In this document: positions 9,289 through 18,010 of the stretch, one piece after another
Numbering within the stretch: the stretch's first letter is position 1
How the letters are laid out: the number at the start of each line of letters is the position of its first letter
Assembly: GCA_965214495.1 (NCBI GenBank)
Contig: OZ243958.1
Span: forward strand, 372,001-436,000
DNA length: 64,000 nucleotides
Direction: 5' to 3'
Origin: JANQOH01 sp965214495
GTDB taxonomy: Bacteria; Pseudomonadota; Alphaproteobacteria; UBA7887
Notes under the pieces: model-generated
Seen by the model: only the letters and a program-made list of their open reading frames with translations
The model's database searches: none
Told to the model about the DNA's origin: nothing
Position numbers and translations under genes: made by a program

Positions 9289-10604
9289 AGGTCGTCATGG
9301 TGGGCGCCGGCTATGTCGGCCTGGTGTCGGGTGCGTGCTTTGCCGAATTCGGCATCGATGTGATCTGCGTCGATTCCGACGTGGAGAAGGTCGCGTCTCT
9401 GAACGCCGCTCGAATGCCGATCTACGAACCCGGTCTCGAAGATCTGGTGCGCCGGAACGTAACGGCGGGCCGGTTGGTCGTCGGGACCGATCTTGCCGCG
9501 GTCGCGGATGCGGACGCGGTGTTCGTGGCCGTGGGTACGCCGAGCCGGCGCGGCGACGGACATGCCGATCTATCCTACGTCTTCGCAGCCGTCGAATCGA
9601 TCGCGAGCCGCATCGCGAGGCGCACGGTCGTTGTCACCAAATCGACCGTCCCGGTGGGCACAGGCGCCGAAGTCGAGCGCATCATCGGCAGGGCGCGCCC
9701 CGACCTCGCGCCGGGGGTCGATTTCGATGTCGCGTCCAACCCGGAGTTTCTGCGCGAAGGTTCGGCGATCGACGACTTCATGCGTCCCGACCGGATCGTG
9801 GTCGGCGCCGAGAGCGACCACGCCCGTGAGGTGCTGCGCGCGCTTTACCGGCCACTCTACCTGCGGGAAACACCGATCCTGTTCACTTCGCGCGAAACTG
9901 CGGAGCTGACGAAATACGCTGCCAACGCTTTCCTTGCGACCAAGATCACTTTCATCAACGAGATCGCCGATCTGTGCGAGGCGACGGGTGCCGACGTGTG
10001 GCAGGTCGCGCACGGTATCGGGCTGGACACGCGCATCGGTCGCAAATTCCTTCACGCCGGCCCGGGTTACGGCGGCAGTTGCTTTCCGAAAGACACGCGC
10101 GCCCTGCTCAGCATCGCCGACCAGTCGGGAGAACGCCTTCGCATCGTGGAATCGGTGATCCGGATCAACGAAGCCCGCAAGGAGCGGATGGTCGAGAAGA
10201 TCCGCACTGCGTGCGGCGGATCGCTGGAGGGTCGGACCATCTCGGTGCTCGGAATCGCCTTCAAGCCGGGCACCGACGACACGCGCGAGAGCCCGGCGGT
10301 GGCGATCGTGGAGGCGTTGCGGCGCGCCGGCGCGCAGGTGCGCGTTTACGATCCCGTGGCGCGCTGCGACGTCGAAGGTGTAACGACCATGGACTCGGCG
10401 GACGCGGCGATGGACGGCGCCGACGCGCTGGTGGTGGCGACTGGGTGGAACCAGTTCCGCGGCCTCGACCCGGCGCGGATCGCGCGGTTGCTGCGCCGGC
10501 CGGTGGTAGTCGATCTGCGCAATGTTTACCCGCCCGAAAAGATGCGCGCGGCGGGGCTGCACTATGTCGGTATCGGGCGCGGCGGCGCAGGTAATGACGG
10601 CTGA
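9285..10604 (+). CDS. ugd: UDP-glucose 6-dehydrogenase
   Basis: 439 residues. Oxidises UDP-glucose to UDP-glucuronate with 2 NAD+, feeding capsule, exopolysaccharide or LPS synthesis. NAD-binding motif GAGYVG at residues 7-12. The catalytic nucleophile is Cys266 in GPGYGGSCFPKDTRAL. The central helix motif ELTKYAANAFLATKI and the C-terminal ISVLGIAFKPGTDDTRESP complete the family pattern. ATG at 9285 overlaps the galU stop (ATGA), and the stop overlaps the next gene by 11 bp. Confidence 0.96.
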   Translation: MKVVMVGAGYVGLVSGACFAEFGIDVICVDSDVEKVASLNAARMPIYEPGLEDLVRRNVTAGRLVVGTDLAAVADADAVFVAVGTPSRRGDGHADLSYVFAAVESIASRIARRTVVVTKSTVPVGTGAEVERIIGRARPDLAPGVDFDVASNPEFLREGSAIDDFMRPDRIVVGAESDHAREVLRALYRPLYLRETPILFTSRETAELTKYAANAFLATKITFINEIADLCEATGADVWQVAHGIGLDTRIGRKFLHAGPGYGGSCFPKDTRALLSIADQSGERLRIVESVIRINEARKERMVEKIRTACGGSLEGRTISVLGIAFKPGTDDTRESPAVAIVEALRRAGAQVRVYDPVARCDVEGVTTMDSADAAMDGADALVVATGWNQFRGLDPARIARLLRRPVVVDLRNVYPPEKMRAAGLHYVGIGRGGAGNDG

Positions 10605-11988
10605 CGCCCATCGCTTCGATCCCACGATTCTGCGCGCCTATGACGTTCGCGGCGTAGTCGGGCGCTCGCTCGGCGAGGCCGATGCGCAGGCGCTGGGCCG
10701 CGCCTTCGCCACACGGTTGCGCGAGCGCGCGGAAGCACCGCGGGTTTGCGTCGGCTATGACGGCCGGCTGACCTCGCCGATGCTGGAGGCGGCGCTGGTC
10801 GAGGGGCTGCGCGCCTCTGGCGCCGACGTCGTTCGGATCGGACTCGGCCCGACCCCGATGCTCTATTTCGCGGTCAAGACGCTCGACGCCGATGGCGGCG
10901 TTATCGTCACCGGCTCGCACAACCCGCCGGAGCACAATGGCTTCAAGATGACGACGCGCGATGGCGCGTTTCACGGCGACGACATTCCGGGGTTGGGAAG
11001 GATCGCGGAACGCGGTGCGTTCACCGTCGGTGCCGGCCGTGTGCGCGACCAGGACGTGTCCGACACCTACGTCGATACGCTGGCCGGCGCTTGGCGTTCC
11101 CGACGCGAACTCCGGGTTGCCTGGGACGCGGGCAACGGCGCCGCCGGCGGGATCATGACCCGGCTCGCCGAGCGTCTGCCCGGCTTTCACGTCCTGCTAT
11201 GCGAAACCATCGACGGCGCTTTCCCCGAACATCACCCCGACCCGACCGTGCCGGAGAACCTCGAACTGCTCATCGGCACGGTGCGCGGTGCGGGGTGCGA
11301 TCTCGGAGTCGCCTTCGACGGCGATGGAGACCGGCTGGGCGCGGTGGACGGTAAGGGTCGCATCCTCGCGGGTGATCAGATCCTGTGCCTGCTCAGCGAA
11401 CCGGTGCTGGCGGCGCAACCCGGTGCGACGGTGATCGCCGACGTGAAGTCGAGCCGGGTTCTGTTCGATTACGTGGCGAAACGGGGCGGCCGGCCGCTGA
11501 TGTGGTGCACCGGCCATTCGCGGATCAAGAGCAAGATGGCCGAGATCGGCGCGCCGCTGGCCGGCGAACTGTCGGGCCATATTTTCTTCGCCGACCGCTA
11601 TTTCGGCTATGACGATGGCCTCTATGCGGCGGTGCGCCTGCTGGATGCGGTCGCCGAAAGCGGCGAGAGCGCGGCGGCGTTGCGCGACCGCCTGCCGGTC
11701 ATGATCAACACGCCCGAGATCCGCTTCGACTGCACGGAGGAACGCAAATTCGCCGTCGTTGCCGAAGTCGTGGACCGCCTGCGCCGCGCCGGCGTCGAGG
11801 TCAACGACGTTGACGGTGCGCGCGTGACGACGCGTGACGGCTGGTGGTTGCTTCGCGCCTCGAACACGCAGGCGCTTCTGGTCTCCCGCTGCGAAGCTGC
11901 CGACACGGCCGGCTTGGCACGTTTGAAGGCTGCGCTGGCCGAACAGCTCCGTATGAGCGGGGTCGTGATACCGGAGTTGCTCGCATAG
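10594..11988 (+). CDS. phosphomannomutase/phosphoglucomutase (AlgC-like)
   Basis: 464 residues; alpha-D-phosphohexomutase interconverting hexose 1- and 6-phosphates, which would supply glucose-1-phosphate to galU. The phosphoserine is Ser108 in VTGSHNPP. The magnesium loop FDGDGDRLG has Asp242, Asp244 and Asp246, the same numbering as Pseudomonas AlgC. The sugar-specificity loop GELSGHIFF is intact. The start at 10594 overlaps ugd by 11 bp. With galU and ugd it forms a three-gene nucleotide-sugar unit. Dual mannose/glucose specificity is typical of the family but not provable here. Confidence 0.93.
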   Translation: MTADAHRFDPTILRAYDVRGVVGRSLGEADAQALGRAFATRLRERAEAPRVCVGYDGRLTSPMLEAALVEGLRASGADVVRIGLGPTPMLYFAVKTLDADGGVIVTGSHNPPEHNGFKMTTRDGAFHGDDIPGLGRIAERGAFTVGAGRVRDQDVSDTYVDTLAGAWRSRRELRVAWDAGNGAAGGIMTRLAERLPGFHVLLCETIDGAFPEHHPDPTVPENLELLIGTVRGAGCDLGVAFDGDGDRLGAVDGKGRILAGDQILCLLSEPVLAAQPGATVIADVKSSRVLFDYVAKRGGRPLMWCTGHSRIKSKMAEIGAPLAGELSGHIFFADRYFGYDDGLYAAVRLLDAVAESGESAAALRDRLPVMINTPEIRFDCTEERKFAVVAEVVDRLRRAGVEVNDVDGARVTTRDGWWLLRASNTQALLVSRCEAADTAGLARLKAALAEQLRMSGVVIPELLA

Positions 11989-12058
11989 GCTGCGCCCGCC
12001 CTCGTCTCGTCCGGGATCGGGACGGAGAAAGCCGCGAGGGACGGTCCGGGCGTCAGGG

Positions 12059-13849
12059 TCAGAGGCGCGGTTCGGTTCGACCGGACCGGACGGCGACCAG
12101 GCGGATGAAGTCGTCGGCAGGCAAGGGGGGGCCGATCAGCCGACCCTGGATCTGATCGCAGCCGAGATCGCCAAGCAATGCAGCCTGTGCCTCGGTTTCC
12201 ACCCCCTCCGCCAACACATGCATGCCCAGGCTGTGACCGAGATGGACGATCGCCCGCGCGATCGCCGAATCGGGCGGATTGGTCGTGATGTCGCACACGA
12301 ACGAGCGGTCGATCTTCAGCTTGCCCACCGGCAATTGCTTAAGGTAGTTGAGCGATGAGTAGCCGGTTCCGAAGTCGTCGATCGCGAGTTCGATCCCGAG
12401 CTCGACAAGGCGGTCGAGCGTGGCGCGGGATGCGAGCGCGTCGGGCATCAGCGCGCTCTCGGTGATCTCGAGGCCGAGCAGGTGCGGTTCGAGACCGGCG
12501 CGATCGAGGCCGGCGCGAACTTTGTCCGGCAGCGCCCGGTCGTGAAATTGCGCTGCCGACACGTTGACCCAGATCGGCACCGTGGGGGCGTTCGCGCCGA
12601 TCCACTCGCCCAACTGCGCGCACGCCCTGCTTAGCGCCCACTCGCCGATCGGCACGATCAGACCTGTCGCCTCCGCGTGTTCGATGAATCCCCCCGGCGG
12701 CAGCAACCCGCGTTCGGGATGTCGCCAGCGCAGCAGCGCCTCACCGCCGATCACCATGCCGTCCGAAAGCCGCACTTCGGGCTGGTAGTGCAATACGAGC
12801 TGGTCTTCGGCCAACGCGCGGCGCAGCCCGTCGGCGATCGCCAGTCGTTCCTCGGCCTTGCGGCCGAGTTCTCCGGCGTAGAAAGCGACGCGGCGGCCCT
12901 CCATCGCCTTGGCGCGGTAGAGCGCCAGATCCGCGTTCCGCAGCAGGGAATCGCGATCGCGCGCATCGTCGGGAAACAACGTCACCCCGACGCTGGCGCC
13001 GGTTTGCAGGGTCTGGCCGTCGAGGATCATCGGGTCGCCGGCTACGGAGACCGCGCGGTGAGCCAGCGCCGCCGCCTGATCGACCGATGACACGAGGGGT
13101 TGGACGATCGCGAACTCGTCGCCGCCGAGGCGCGCCACCGTATCGCCGGCGCGGACGCAGCCGTGCAGGCGGGCCGCCACTTCGACAAGCAGGCGATCAC
13201 CTGCCGCGTGGCCGAAACGGTCGTTGACGTGTTTGAAACCGTCGAGGTCGAGCATCGACACGGCGACCTTGCGTGAATCGCGCGCCGCCTGCCGGATCGC
13301 CTGTTCGAGGCGGTCCATGAACAGGGCGCGATTGGGCAATCGGGTCAGCGCATCGTGATGGGCGAGAAAATGGATGCGACGTTCGTTGTGCCGCCGTTCG
13401 GTGATGTCGGTCGCGATCGCGAGCAGGCCGCCGTCGTCGAGGCGATGTTCGCTCACGCGATACCAGCGTCCGTCCTGGCGTGCGATCTCGACCGCGCCGC
13501 GTGGGTCGGCGTGGCGGGCCAGCCGGTCTTCGAACCAGGTCTGCGGCGCGTCCTGCGCGTCGGGGTAGAGGCCGGCCGCGAGCGCCGTTTCGAGATAGTC
13601 GCGATAGGTGACGCCGGGGCGCCAGCGTTCACCGACCGGCGCTTCGAGTCGACGGCTCGCCCGATTCGCCAGCACGAGGCGATCGTCGGAGTCGAACAGG
13701 GCGACGACATCGGAAACGCTTTCGAGCGCCGCTGCCAAGCGGTGTTCGGCGCCCCGCGCCGCCGCCTCGGCGCCCTTCTGCGCCGAAACGTCTCGCCCGA
13801 TCAGCAGAGTCAGCGTTCGTTCGCCGTCGCGGAACCGCATCCCCCGCAC
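12059..13849 (-). CDS. GGDEF-EAL cyclic-di-GMP protein, C-terminal part of a frameshifted gene
   Basis: 596 residues from the first ATG in this frame. It has a PAS domain (about 30-150), then a GGDEF domain with an intact GGDEF motif at 242-246. An EAL domain follows, with Glu370 in EALLRW, then ITESALM, DDFGTGYSSL and LKIDRSFV. Both diguanylate cyclase and phosphodiesterase sites therefore look catalytically competent. The coding sense continues upstream of the ATG in this frame, without a start, to about 14010, where it joins the adjacent upstream frame; see the N-terminal fragment. Either the gene is broken or the assembly has lost one base. The 70-bp gap to the convergent phosphohexomutase gene is otherwise empty. 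Confidence 0.85.
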   Translation of the reverse strand: MRGMRFRDGERTLTLLIGRDVSAQKGAEAAARGAEHRLAAALESVSDVVALFDSDDRLVLANRASRRLEAPVGERWRPGVTYRDYLETALAAGLYPDAQDAPQTWFEDRLARHADPRGAVEIARQDGRWYRVSEHRLDDGGLLAIATDITERRHNERRIHFLAHHDALTRLPNRALFMDRLEQAIRQAARDSRKVAVSMLDLDGFKHVNDRFGHAAGDRLLVEVAARLHGCVRAGDTVARLGGDEFAIVQPLVSSVDQAAALAHRAVSVAGDPMILDGQTLQTGASVGVTLFPDDARDRDSLLRNADLALYRAKAMEGRRVAFYAGELGRKAEERLAIADGLRRALAEDQLVLHYQPEVRLSDGMVIGGEALLRWRHPERGLLPPGGFIEHAEATGLIVPIGEWALSRACAQLGEWIGANAPTVPIWVNVSAAQFHDRALPDKVRAGLDRAGLEPHLLGLEITESALMPDALASRATLDRLVELGIELAIDDFGTGYSSLNYLKQLPVGKLKIDRSFVCDITTNPPDSAIARAIVHLGHSLGMHVLAEGVETEAQAALLGDLGCDQIQGRLIGPPLPADDFIRLVAVRSGRTEPRL

Positions 13850-14544
13850 TTCCAGGGGCAGCGCCGCGCCGTCCAGCCTGCGGAACAGGAGCTCGGCACC
13901 CGGCGTCGGTAGTGCGCCGCCGCACAGGTCGTCACTGTCGCCAGGAAGGACGGCGGCGAGCGGTTCGCCCGCCAGCGCCTCCGGGCCGGCGGCGCCGACA
14001 CCGAAGCGCCGCGGCGATTGATGAAGACGATACGCCGGTCGTCGAGCGCCATCACCACGTCCGCAGCCATTTCGACCAGGCCCCGGTAACGGGCCTCGCT
14101 CGCCGCGAGCGCCTCCCGGCTGCGCTTGAGGTCACCGATATCGGTCCAGCACGAAAGCACGCCGCTGTCGAGCCGTGTCTCACGGACGCGAAACCAGGCG
14201 CCCGGCGACAGTTCAACCTCGAACGCCGGGCCCGGTTCACGATGCGCCGCGGCGCATCGTGCCAGCCACCCTATGCGATCGGAGCGGGCGGAGGCGACCG
14301 CGTTCGCATCCACCGCACGATAGAGCCATGACTCGAACGGAAGGCCGGGGACCACCGTCGGCGCCAGAGACGGGATCAACGCGCGAAACCGGCGGTTGGC
14401 CCAGCGCAACCGGTCGCCCCTGTCCCAGATCGCCAGCGCCGTGTCGAGATCGCCGGCGACCGTTCCGAAGTCCACGGTCGCGTTCATCGGTCGGTCTTCG
14501 CCAGCGCTCCGGATATCGGGTCCATCGGTGTCTGGATCGTCCAT
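13810..14544 (-). pseudogene. N-terminal PAS fragment of the frameshifted GGDEF-EAL gene
   Basis: Starts at the ATG at 14544 and encodes a first PAS-like segment (LDTALAIWDRGDRLRWANR), a charged helix (DLKRSREALAASEARYR) and the first half of a second PAS domain ending FINRRG. At about 14004-14012 the sensible reading shifts frame. The other frame continues with FGVGAAGPEALAGEPLAAVL, joining the downstream GGDEF-EAL protein. The sequence there is CGCCGCGGCGCTTCGG, and adding one base restores one continuous protein of roughly 830 residues. After the shift this frame is nonsense to its stop at 13810. A deletion in a GC-rich run, real or a sequencing artefact, explains both halves. Confidence 0.8.
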
Positions 14545-14797
14545 AGCGCGTATTGGCCACAAATTCGCACGAGGCGCTTGAACAATCTGTCGATCACGGT
14601 AGTTTTAGCGTCGGAGGTCGATGGTATCCGGGTTTGCGGTCTCGCGCGTCGGTTCGCAAGGGTGCCGGGAACCCGGAACCGGTGCCGCCGGGTGGGCGTT
14701 TTCCGGCTTGGCGGCGTCGATTTCGGGCTCGTTCGTGGCGGACGGACTGGTGTCGGCCGCCTCACACCCTCTTCATCGTCTGGAGGATCTCTTGATT

Positions 14798-16528
14798 ATG
14801 ACAAAACAACGACCGTTCGGGGTGACACTCGGCGCGGCGCTGCTGGCGGGCGCGTTCGGGTTCACCTCCGCACAGGCGCAGGTCGATGAACTCGGCGCGG
14901 CGCCGCAGCAACCCAACTACGTCTCCGACGACATGCTGATGAACGCGGACAAGGATCCGTCGAACTGGCTGCATTACGGGCGCGACTACGAGTCGACCCG
15001 GTATGCGCCGGCGTCGCAGATCAACCAGGGCAACGTCAAGGATCTGGTGCCCAAGTTCATCCTGTCGTTCGGCTCGCTCGATGGCCAGGATTCGGAAGCC
15101 ATCGCCGTCGGCGGCACGCTCTACGTGACCTCGTCGTATAACAAGGTGTGGTCGCTCAGTGGCTCCACCGGCGTCGTCAACTGGAAATACGAGCGCGAAC
15201 TGCCGGCCGACGTGTATCCCGAACTGTGCTGCGACGTGGTCAACCGCGGCGTGACTCCGTATCGGGACAGCGTGTATCTCGCCACCCTCGACGCGCATCT
15301 CGTCAATCTCGACAACGCCACCGGCGATGTCGTGTGGGACGTTCAGGTCGGCGACTACACCTACGCCGAAACCTTCACCATCATGCCGATGGCGCTCGAC
15401 GGTAAGCTGATCTTCGGCACCGCCGGCGCCGAATACGGCGTGCGCGGTTGGATCACAGCGCGCGACGCGGATACCGGCGAGGAAGTGTGGAAAACCTACA
15501 CCATCCCCGCGCCGGGCGAGTTCGGCAACGACACCTGGGCCGGTGAATCGTGGAAATACGGCGGCGGCTCGGCCTGGATCACCGGCTCCTACGACAAGGA
15601 AGCGCATCTGCTCTTCTGGTCGGTCGGCAACCCCGGTCCTGACTTCGACCGGCACGTGCGCCTCGGCGACAACCTCTATTCCAACTCAACCCTGGTGCTC
15701 GACCCGGACGACGGCTCGATCGAGGGCTACTTCCAGTACACGCCGAACGACCCGTATGACTATGACGGCGTGAACGAAAACATCCTCGTCGATATCGACG
15801 GCAAGAAGGTATGGCTGCACGGCGACCGCAACGGGTTCCTCTACTCGATCGATCGCCAGACTCAGCAATGCGTCTGGACGGCCAAGCTGAGCCGCGTCAA
15901 CTGGACTCCGGGCTTTGACGAGAACTGCCGTCCGATCATGGCTTGGGAAGAGGGCGGCGACCCGGCGATGGACGTCGTCTATGACCGCCGCACGCCGGAC
16001 ATTGCCCCGTCTCTCGACGGCGGCAAGGAATGGCACCCGATGGCCTACTCCAAGCGCACCAACATGGTGTATGTGCCGACCTACAACTTCTCGATGGACC
16101 TTCAGGCCCAGAAGCAGGAGTGGAAGCGCGGCGAATGGTATCTCGGCGCGAAGGTCATCACCTTCAACAAGGGCAACGGCGCCATCAAGGCCTACAACGC
16201 CTCGAACGGCGACCTCGAATGGATCCGTCCGTTGAGCACGCCAGCGACCAGCGGCACCATGGCCACTGGCGGCGGTCTGGTGTTCTACGGCGACCCCGAA
16301 GGCTTCTTCCACGCGGTCCGCGACGACACGGGCGAGGAGCTGTGGGCGTTCAACACCGGGACCGGCATCCACGGCAACCCGACCACCTACACGACCGGCG
16401 GCGACCAGTATATCGCCATCGTGGTCGGCGCGGGTGGCGGCGGCATCTGGCCGCTGTATTACGGCGAGTGGCTGAAGACCCATTCCAAGGGCGGCTCGCT
16501 CATCGTGTTCGGCTTGCACAACGGCTGA
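14798..16528 (+). CDS. XoxF-like, probably lanthanide-dependent, PQQ alcohol dehydrogenase
   Basis: 576-residue quinoprotein with a Sec signal peptide (MTKQRPFGVTLGAALLAGAF..., cleavage near AQA-Q), so periplasmic. It oxidises a primary alcohol and passes electrons from PQQ to a cytochrome c. Visible PQQ-site features are the vicinal Cys144-Cys145 pair in ELCCDVV, Glu212 in GAEYGVRG, Asn278 in SVGNPGPDF, and the catalytic Asp321 in DPYDYDGVNE. Asp323, two residues on, is the extra acidic ligand that marks lanthanide-dependent enzymes; calcium MxaF has Ala there. The ATG at 14798 has a GGAG site and is followed directly by the signal peptide. A periplasmic binding protein and cytochrome c gene follow. 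The alcohol used is not readable. Confidence 0.92.
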   Translation: MTKQRPFGVTLGAALLAGAFGFTSAQAQVDELGAAPQQPNYVSDDMLMNADKDPSNWLHYGRDYESTRYAPASQINQGNVKDLVPKFILSFGSLDGQDSEAIAVGGTLYVTSSYNKVWSLSGSTGVVNWKYERELPADVYPELCCDVVNRGVTPYRDSVYLATLDAHLVNLDNATGDVVWDVQVGDYTYAETFTIMPMALDGKLIFGTAGAEYGVRGWITARDADTGEEVWKTYTIPAPGEFGNDTWAGESWKYGGGSAWITGSYDKEAHLLFWSVGNPGPDFDRHVRLGDNLYSNSTLVLDPDDGSIEGYFQYTPNDPYDYDGVNENILVDIDGKKVWLHGDRNGFLYSIDRQTQQCVWTAKLSRVNWTPGFDENCRPIMAWEEGGDPAMDVVYDRRTPDIAPSLDGGKEWHPMAYSKRTNMVYVPTYNFSMDLQAQKQEWKRGEWYLGAKVITFNKGNGAIKAYNASNGDLEWIRPLSTPATSGTMATGGGLVFYGDPEGFFHAVRDDTGEELWAFNTGTGIHGNPTTYTTGGDQYIAIVVGAGGGGIWPLYYGEWLKTHSKGGSLIVFGLHNG

Positions 16529-16554
16529 GCCGTTGACGTAACGGTTCGAACGAG

Positions 16555-16590
16555 GGGGGAGGGCGGCTGCGCCGCCTTCCCCCTTCTCTC
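16555..16590 (+). terminator. hairpin between dehydrogenase and binding-protein genes (attenuator or terminator)
   Basis: A 13-bp stem with one mismatch (left arm 16555-16567, loop TGC, right arm 16571-16583) is followed by TTCTCTC. The tract is short and pyrimidine-rich rather than a clean T-run. It lies 26 bp after the dehydrogenase stop. It may allow partial read-through, so the abundant enzyme is made in excess of the downstream accessory proteins. Confidence 0.55.
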
Positions 16591-16610
16591 AAGCAGAGGG
16601 CACGAAAACC

Positions 16611-17429
16611 GTGAGATTTCTTTCAGTTGCGCTGATACCGGCTGTCGGCGCGTGCATGGCGGCGACCGTTGCCTGGGCGAACGCCGTCGAACGGTTCAAC
16701 ACGCGCGGCGTTCTGTCGGTGTGCCACGATCCGTTCATCTATCCCTACAGTTCGCAGAGCACTCAACCGCCGGGCTTCGACGTCGATATCGCACGCCGAA
16801 TCGCGGAGCTGAAGGGCTTCGACGTCGAGCAGGTCTGGGTCGATACGGGCACCCGCGGAGGCCTCGGCCGGGCGCTGCGCAACTCCATCGCGAAGGGCCA
16901 GTGCGCGGTCTTCACCGGTATCGCTATCGACGACGAACAGCGCGGGGAACTGGCCGAAAAGGGGCTGGTTTTCAGCGATCCCTATTTGGGCGCCGCCTAC
17001 GTTCTCGTCGCCCAGGGAGAGGCTGCAAACGCCGAATCGCTCGACGACTTGAAAGACACCAGAATCGGCGTCGCGATGGCGACCGCGGTGGATGGTTTCC
17101 TGTTCAACAACGGATATGAGCGCGGGTTGTATCTCGGCAATCGTCGGGTCGCCCGCGGCATGGTCGAGGGCGAGATCGACGCGGCGTTGATTTTCGTCAC
17201 CTCATTGGCTTCGGCACGGCGCGAGTATCCCGATCACGAGTTCAAGGTGATCGAGGGCTTCTCGGCGCCGACGGATTTGCGCTGGAACATCGCCTTCGCG
17301 ATTCGCGACGACGCGCCTACCGTCATCGAAGTCATCAACGACGGAATCGCGGAATTGATCGAAAGCGGAGAGATGGCGGAGATCGTCGGCGCATACGGCA
17401 TCCCCTATACGGCACCGTTCGAAGAGTGA
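16611..17429 (+). CDS. periplasmic solute-binding-like protein of the quinoprotein operon (XoxJ/MoxJ-like)
   Basis: 272 residues starting at a GTG, with a signal peptide ending near WANA. It has the fold of family 3 periplasmic binding proteins: GVLSVCHDPFIYPY, then GFDVDIARRIAELKGFDV, and C-terminal RWNIAFAIRDDAPTVIEVIN. There is no ABC permease or ATPase nearby. Proteins of this type are routinely encoded beside methanol and lanthanide dehydrogenases and are thought to help assemble or activate the enzyme rather than to transport. Placement directly between the dehydrogenase and a cytochrome c supports that role by inference. Confidence 0.8.
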   Translation: MRFLSVALIPAVGACMAATVAWANAVERFNTRGVLSVCHDPFIYPYSSQSTQPPGFDVDIARRIAELKGFDVEQVWVDTGTRGGLGRALRNSIAKGQCAVFTGIAIDDEQRGELAEKGLVFSDPYLGAAYVLVAQGEAANAESLDDLKDTRIGVAMATAVDGFLFNNGYERGLYLGNRRVARGMVEGEIDAALIFVTSLASARREYPDHEFKVIEGFSAPTDLRWNIAFAIRDDAPTVIEVINDGIAELIESGEMAEIVGAYGIPYTAPFEE

Positions 17430-17479
17430 GTCCGTTCGCGCACGCTTCCAACCGAACCGCAGTGAAGGGGAACGACCGA

Positions 17480-17890
17480 ATGAACGCGCGCTTTGTCGGG
17501 TGGTTGGCCGCCGCCTTCGTCTTCTGCGGCCTTGCGGTCGCCGCCCCTCAAACGGCGTGGGCCGCGGGTGACGAGCTCTGCATCGACGATCTGGAGAACG
17601 AGTTCGAGGGCGATGCGGAAGCCATCGCCTACGGCAAGAGCCGTTTCGGGCAACGTTGTGCTTTTTGTCACGGCGGCGGCGGCCTTGGCGCCAAGGGACC
17701 GTCGCTCATTCAGGGCAAGTTCAAGCGTGGCGGCTGCAATGCCGACATTGTCGAGAACATCGCGTCGGGCATCCCCGGCACGCAGATGGGCGCCTTCGGC
17801 CAATGGCTCGATTTCGACGAGATCCTGAAGATCGTCGCCTATATGCGCGACGAAGAGGCGCAACTGCGCGCCGCCGGAGAGATCGAGTAG
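17480..17890 (+). CDS. c-type cytochrome, probable electron acceptor of the PQQ dehydrogenase (XoxG-like)
   Basis: 136 residues with a signal peptide (cleaved near AWA-A). A single heme motif CAFCH has Cys60, Cys63 and His64, and Met103 in GTQMGAF is the likely sixth ligand. An N-terminal extension after the signal contains one additional Cys. Located 51 bp after the binding-protein gene on the same strand, it is the natural partner for electrons from the upstream quinoprotein. The ATG at 17480 was chosen because it gives a normal signal peptide; an earlier in-frame start at 17426 would overlap the upstream stop. Confidence 0.85.
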   Translation: MNARFVGWLAAAFVFCGLAVAAPQTAWAAGDELCIDDLENEFEGDAEAIAYGKSRFGQRCAFCHGGGGLGAKGPSLIQGKFKRGGCNADIVENIASGIPGTQMGAFGQWLDFDEILKIVAYMRDEEAQLRAAGEIE

Positions 17891-17937
17891 AGGGAGGGAA
17901 GCCGCCGAGGTTCCTCCCCGGTCGAAACGATCCCGGG

Positions 17938-17965
17938 TATCCCCTGTTAATGATCGCAGGGGATA
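17938..17965. repeat. 9-bp perfect inverted repeat upstream of ssb
   Basis: Arms TATCCCCTG (17938-17946) and CAGGGGATA (17957-17965) are perfect complements around a 10-nt AT-rich loop. It is 45 bp before the ssb start and 48 bp after the cytochrome stop. It could be an operator or a weak terminator. No T-run follows it. Confidence 0.5.
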
Positions 17966-18010
17966 ACAGCCCATCGGCATCGAACGCGATACAGGGGGAG
18001 ACATCCCACC

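Noticed and set aside
11989..12058. A bidirectional terminator between the convergent phosphohexomutase and GGDEF-EAL genes
   Set aside because: Only a 5-bp stem (CGTCC..GGACG) without T-runs was visible, too weak to annotate.
17938..17970. Resemblance to the I-SceI homing endonuclease site (GGGATAACAG)
   Set aside because: Only about ten bases match. The sequence is better explained as a simple inverted repeat, and there is no intron or endonuclease gene.
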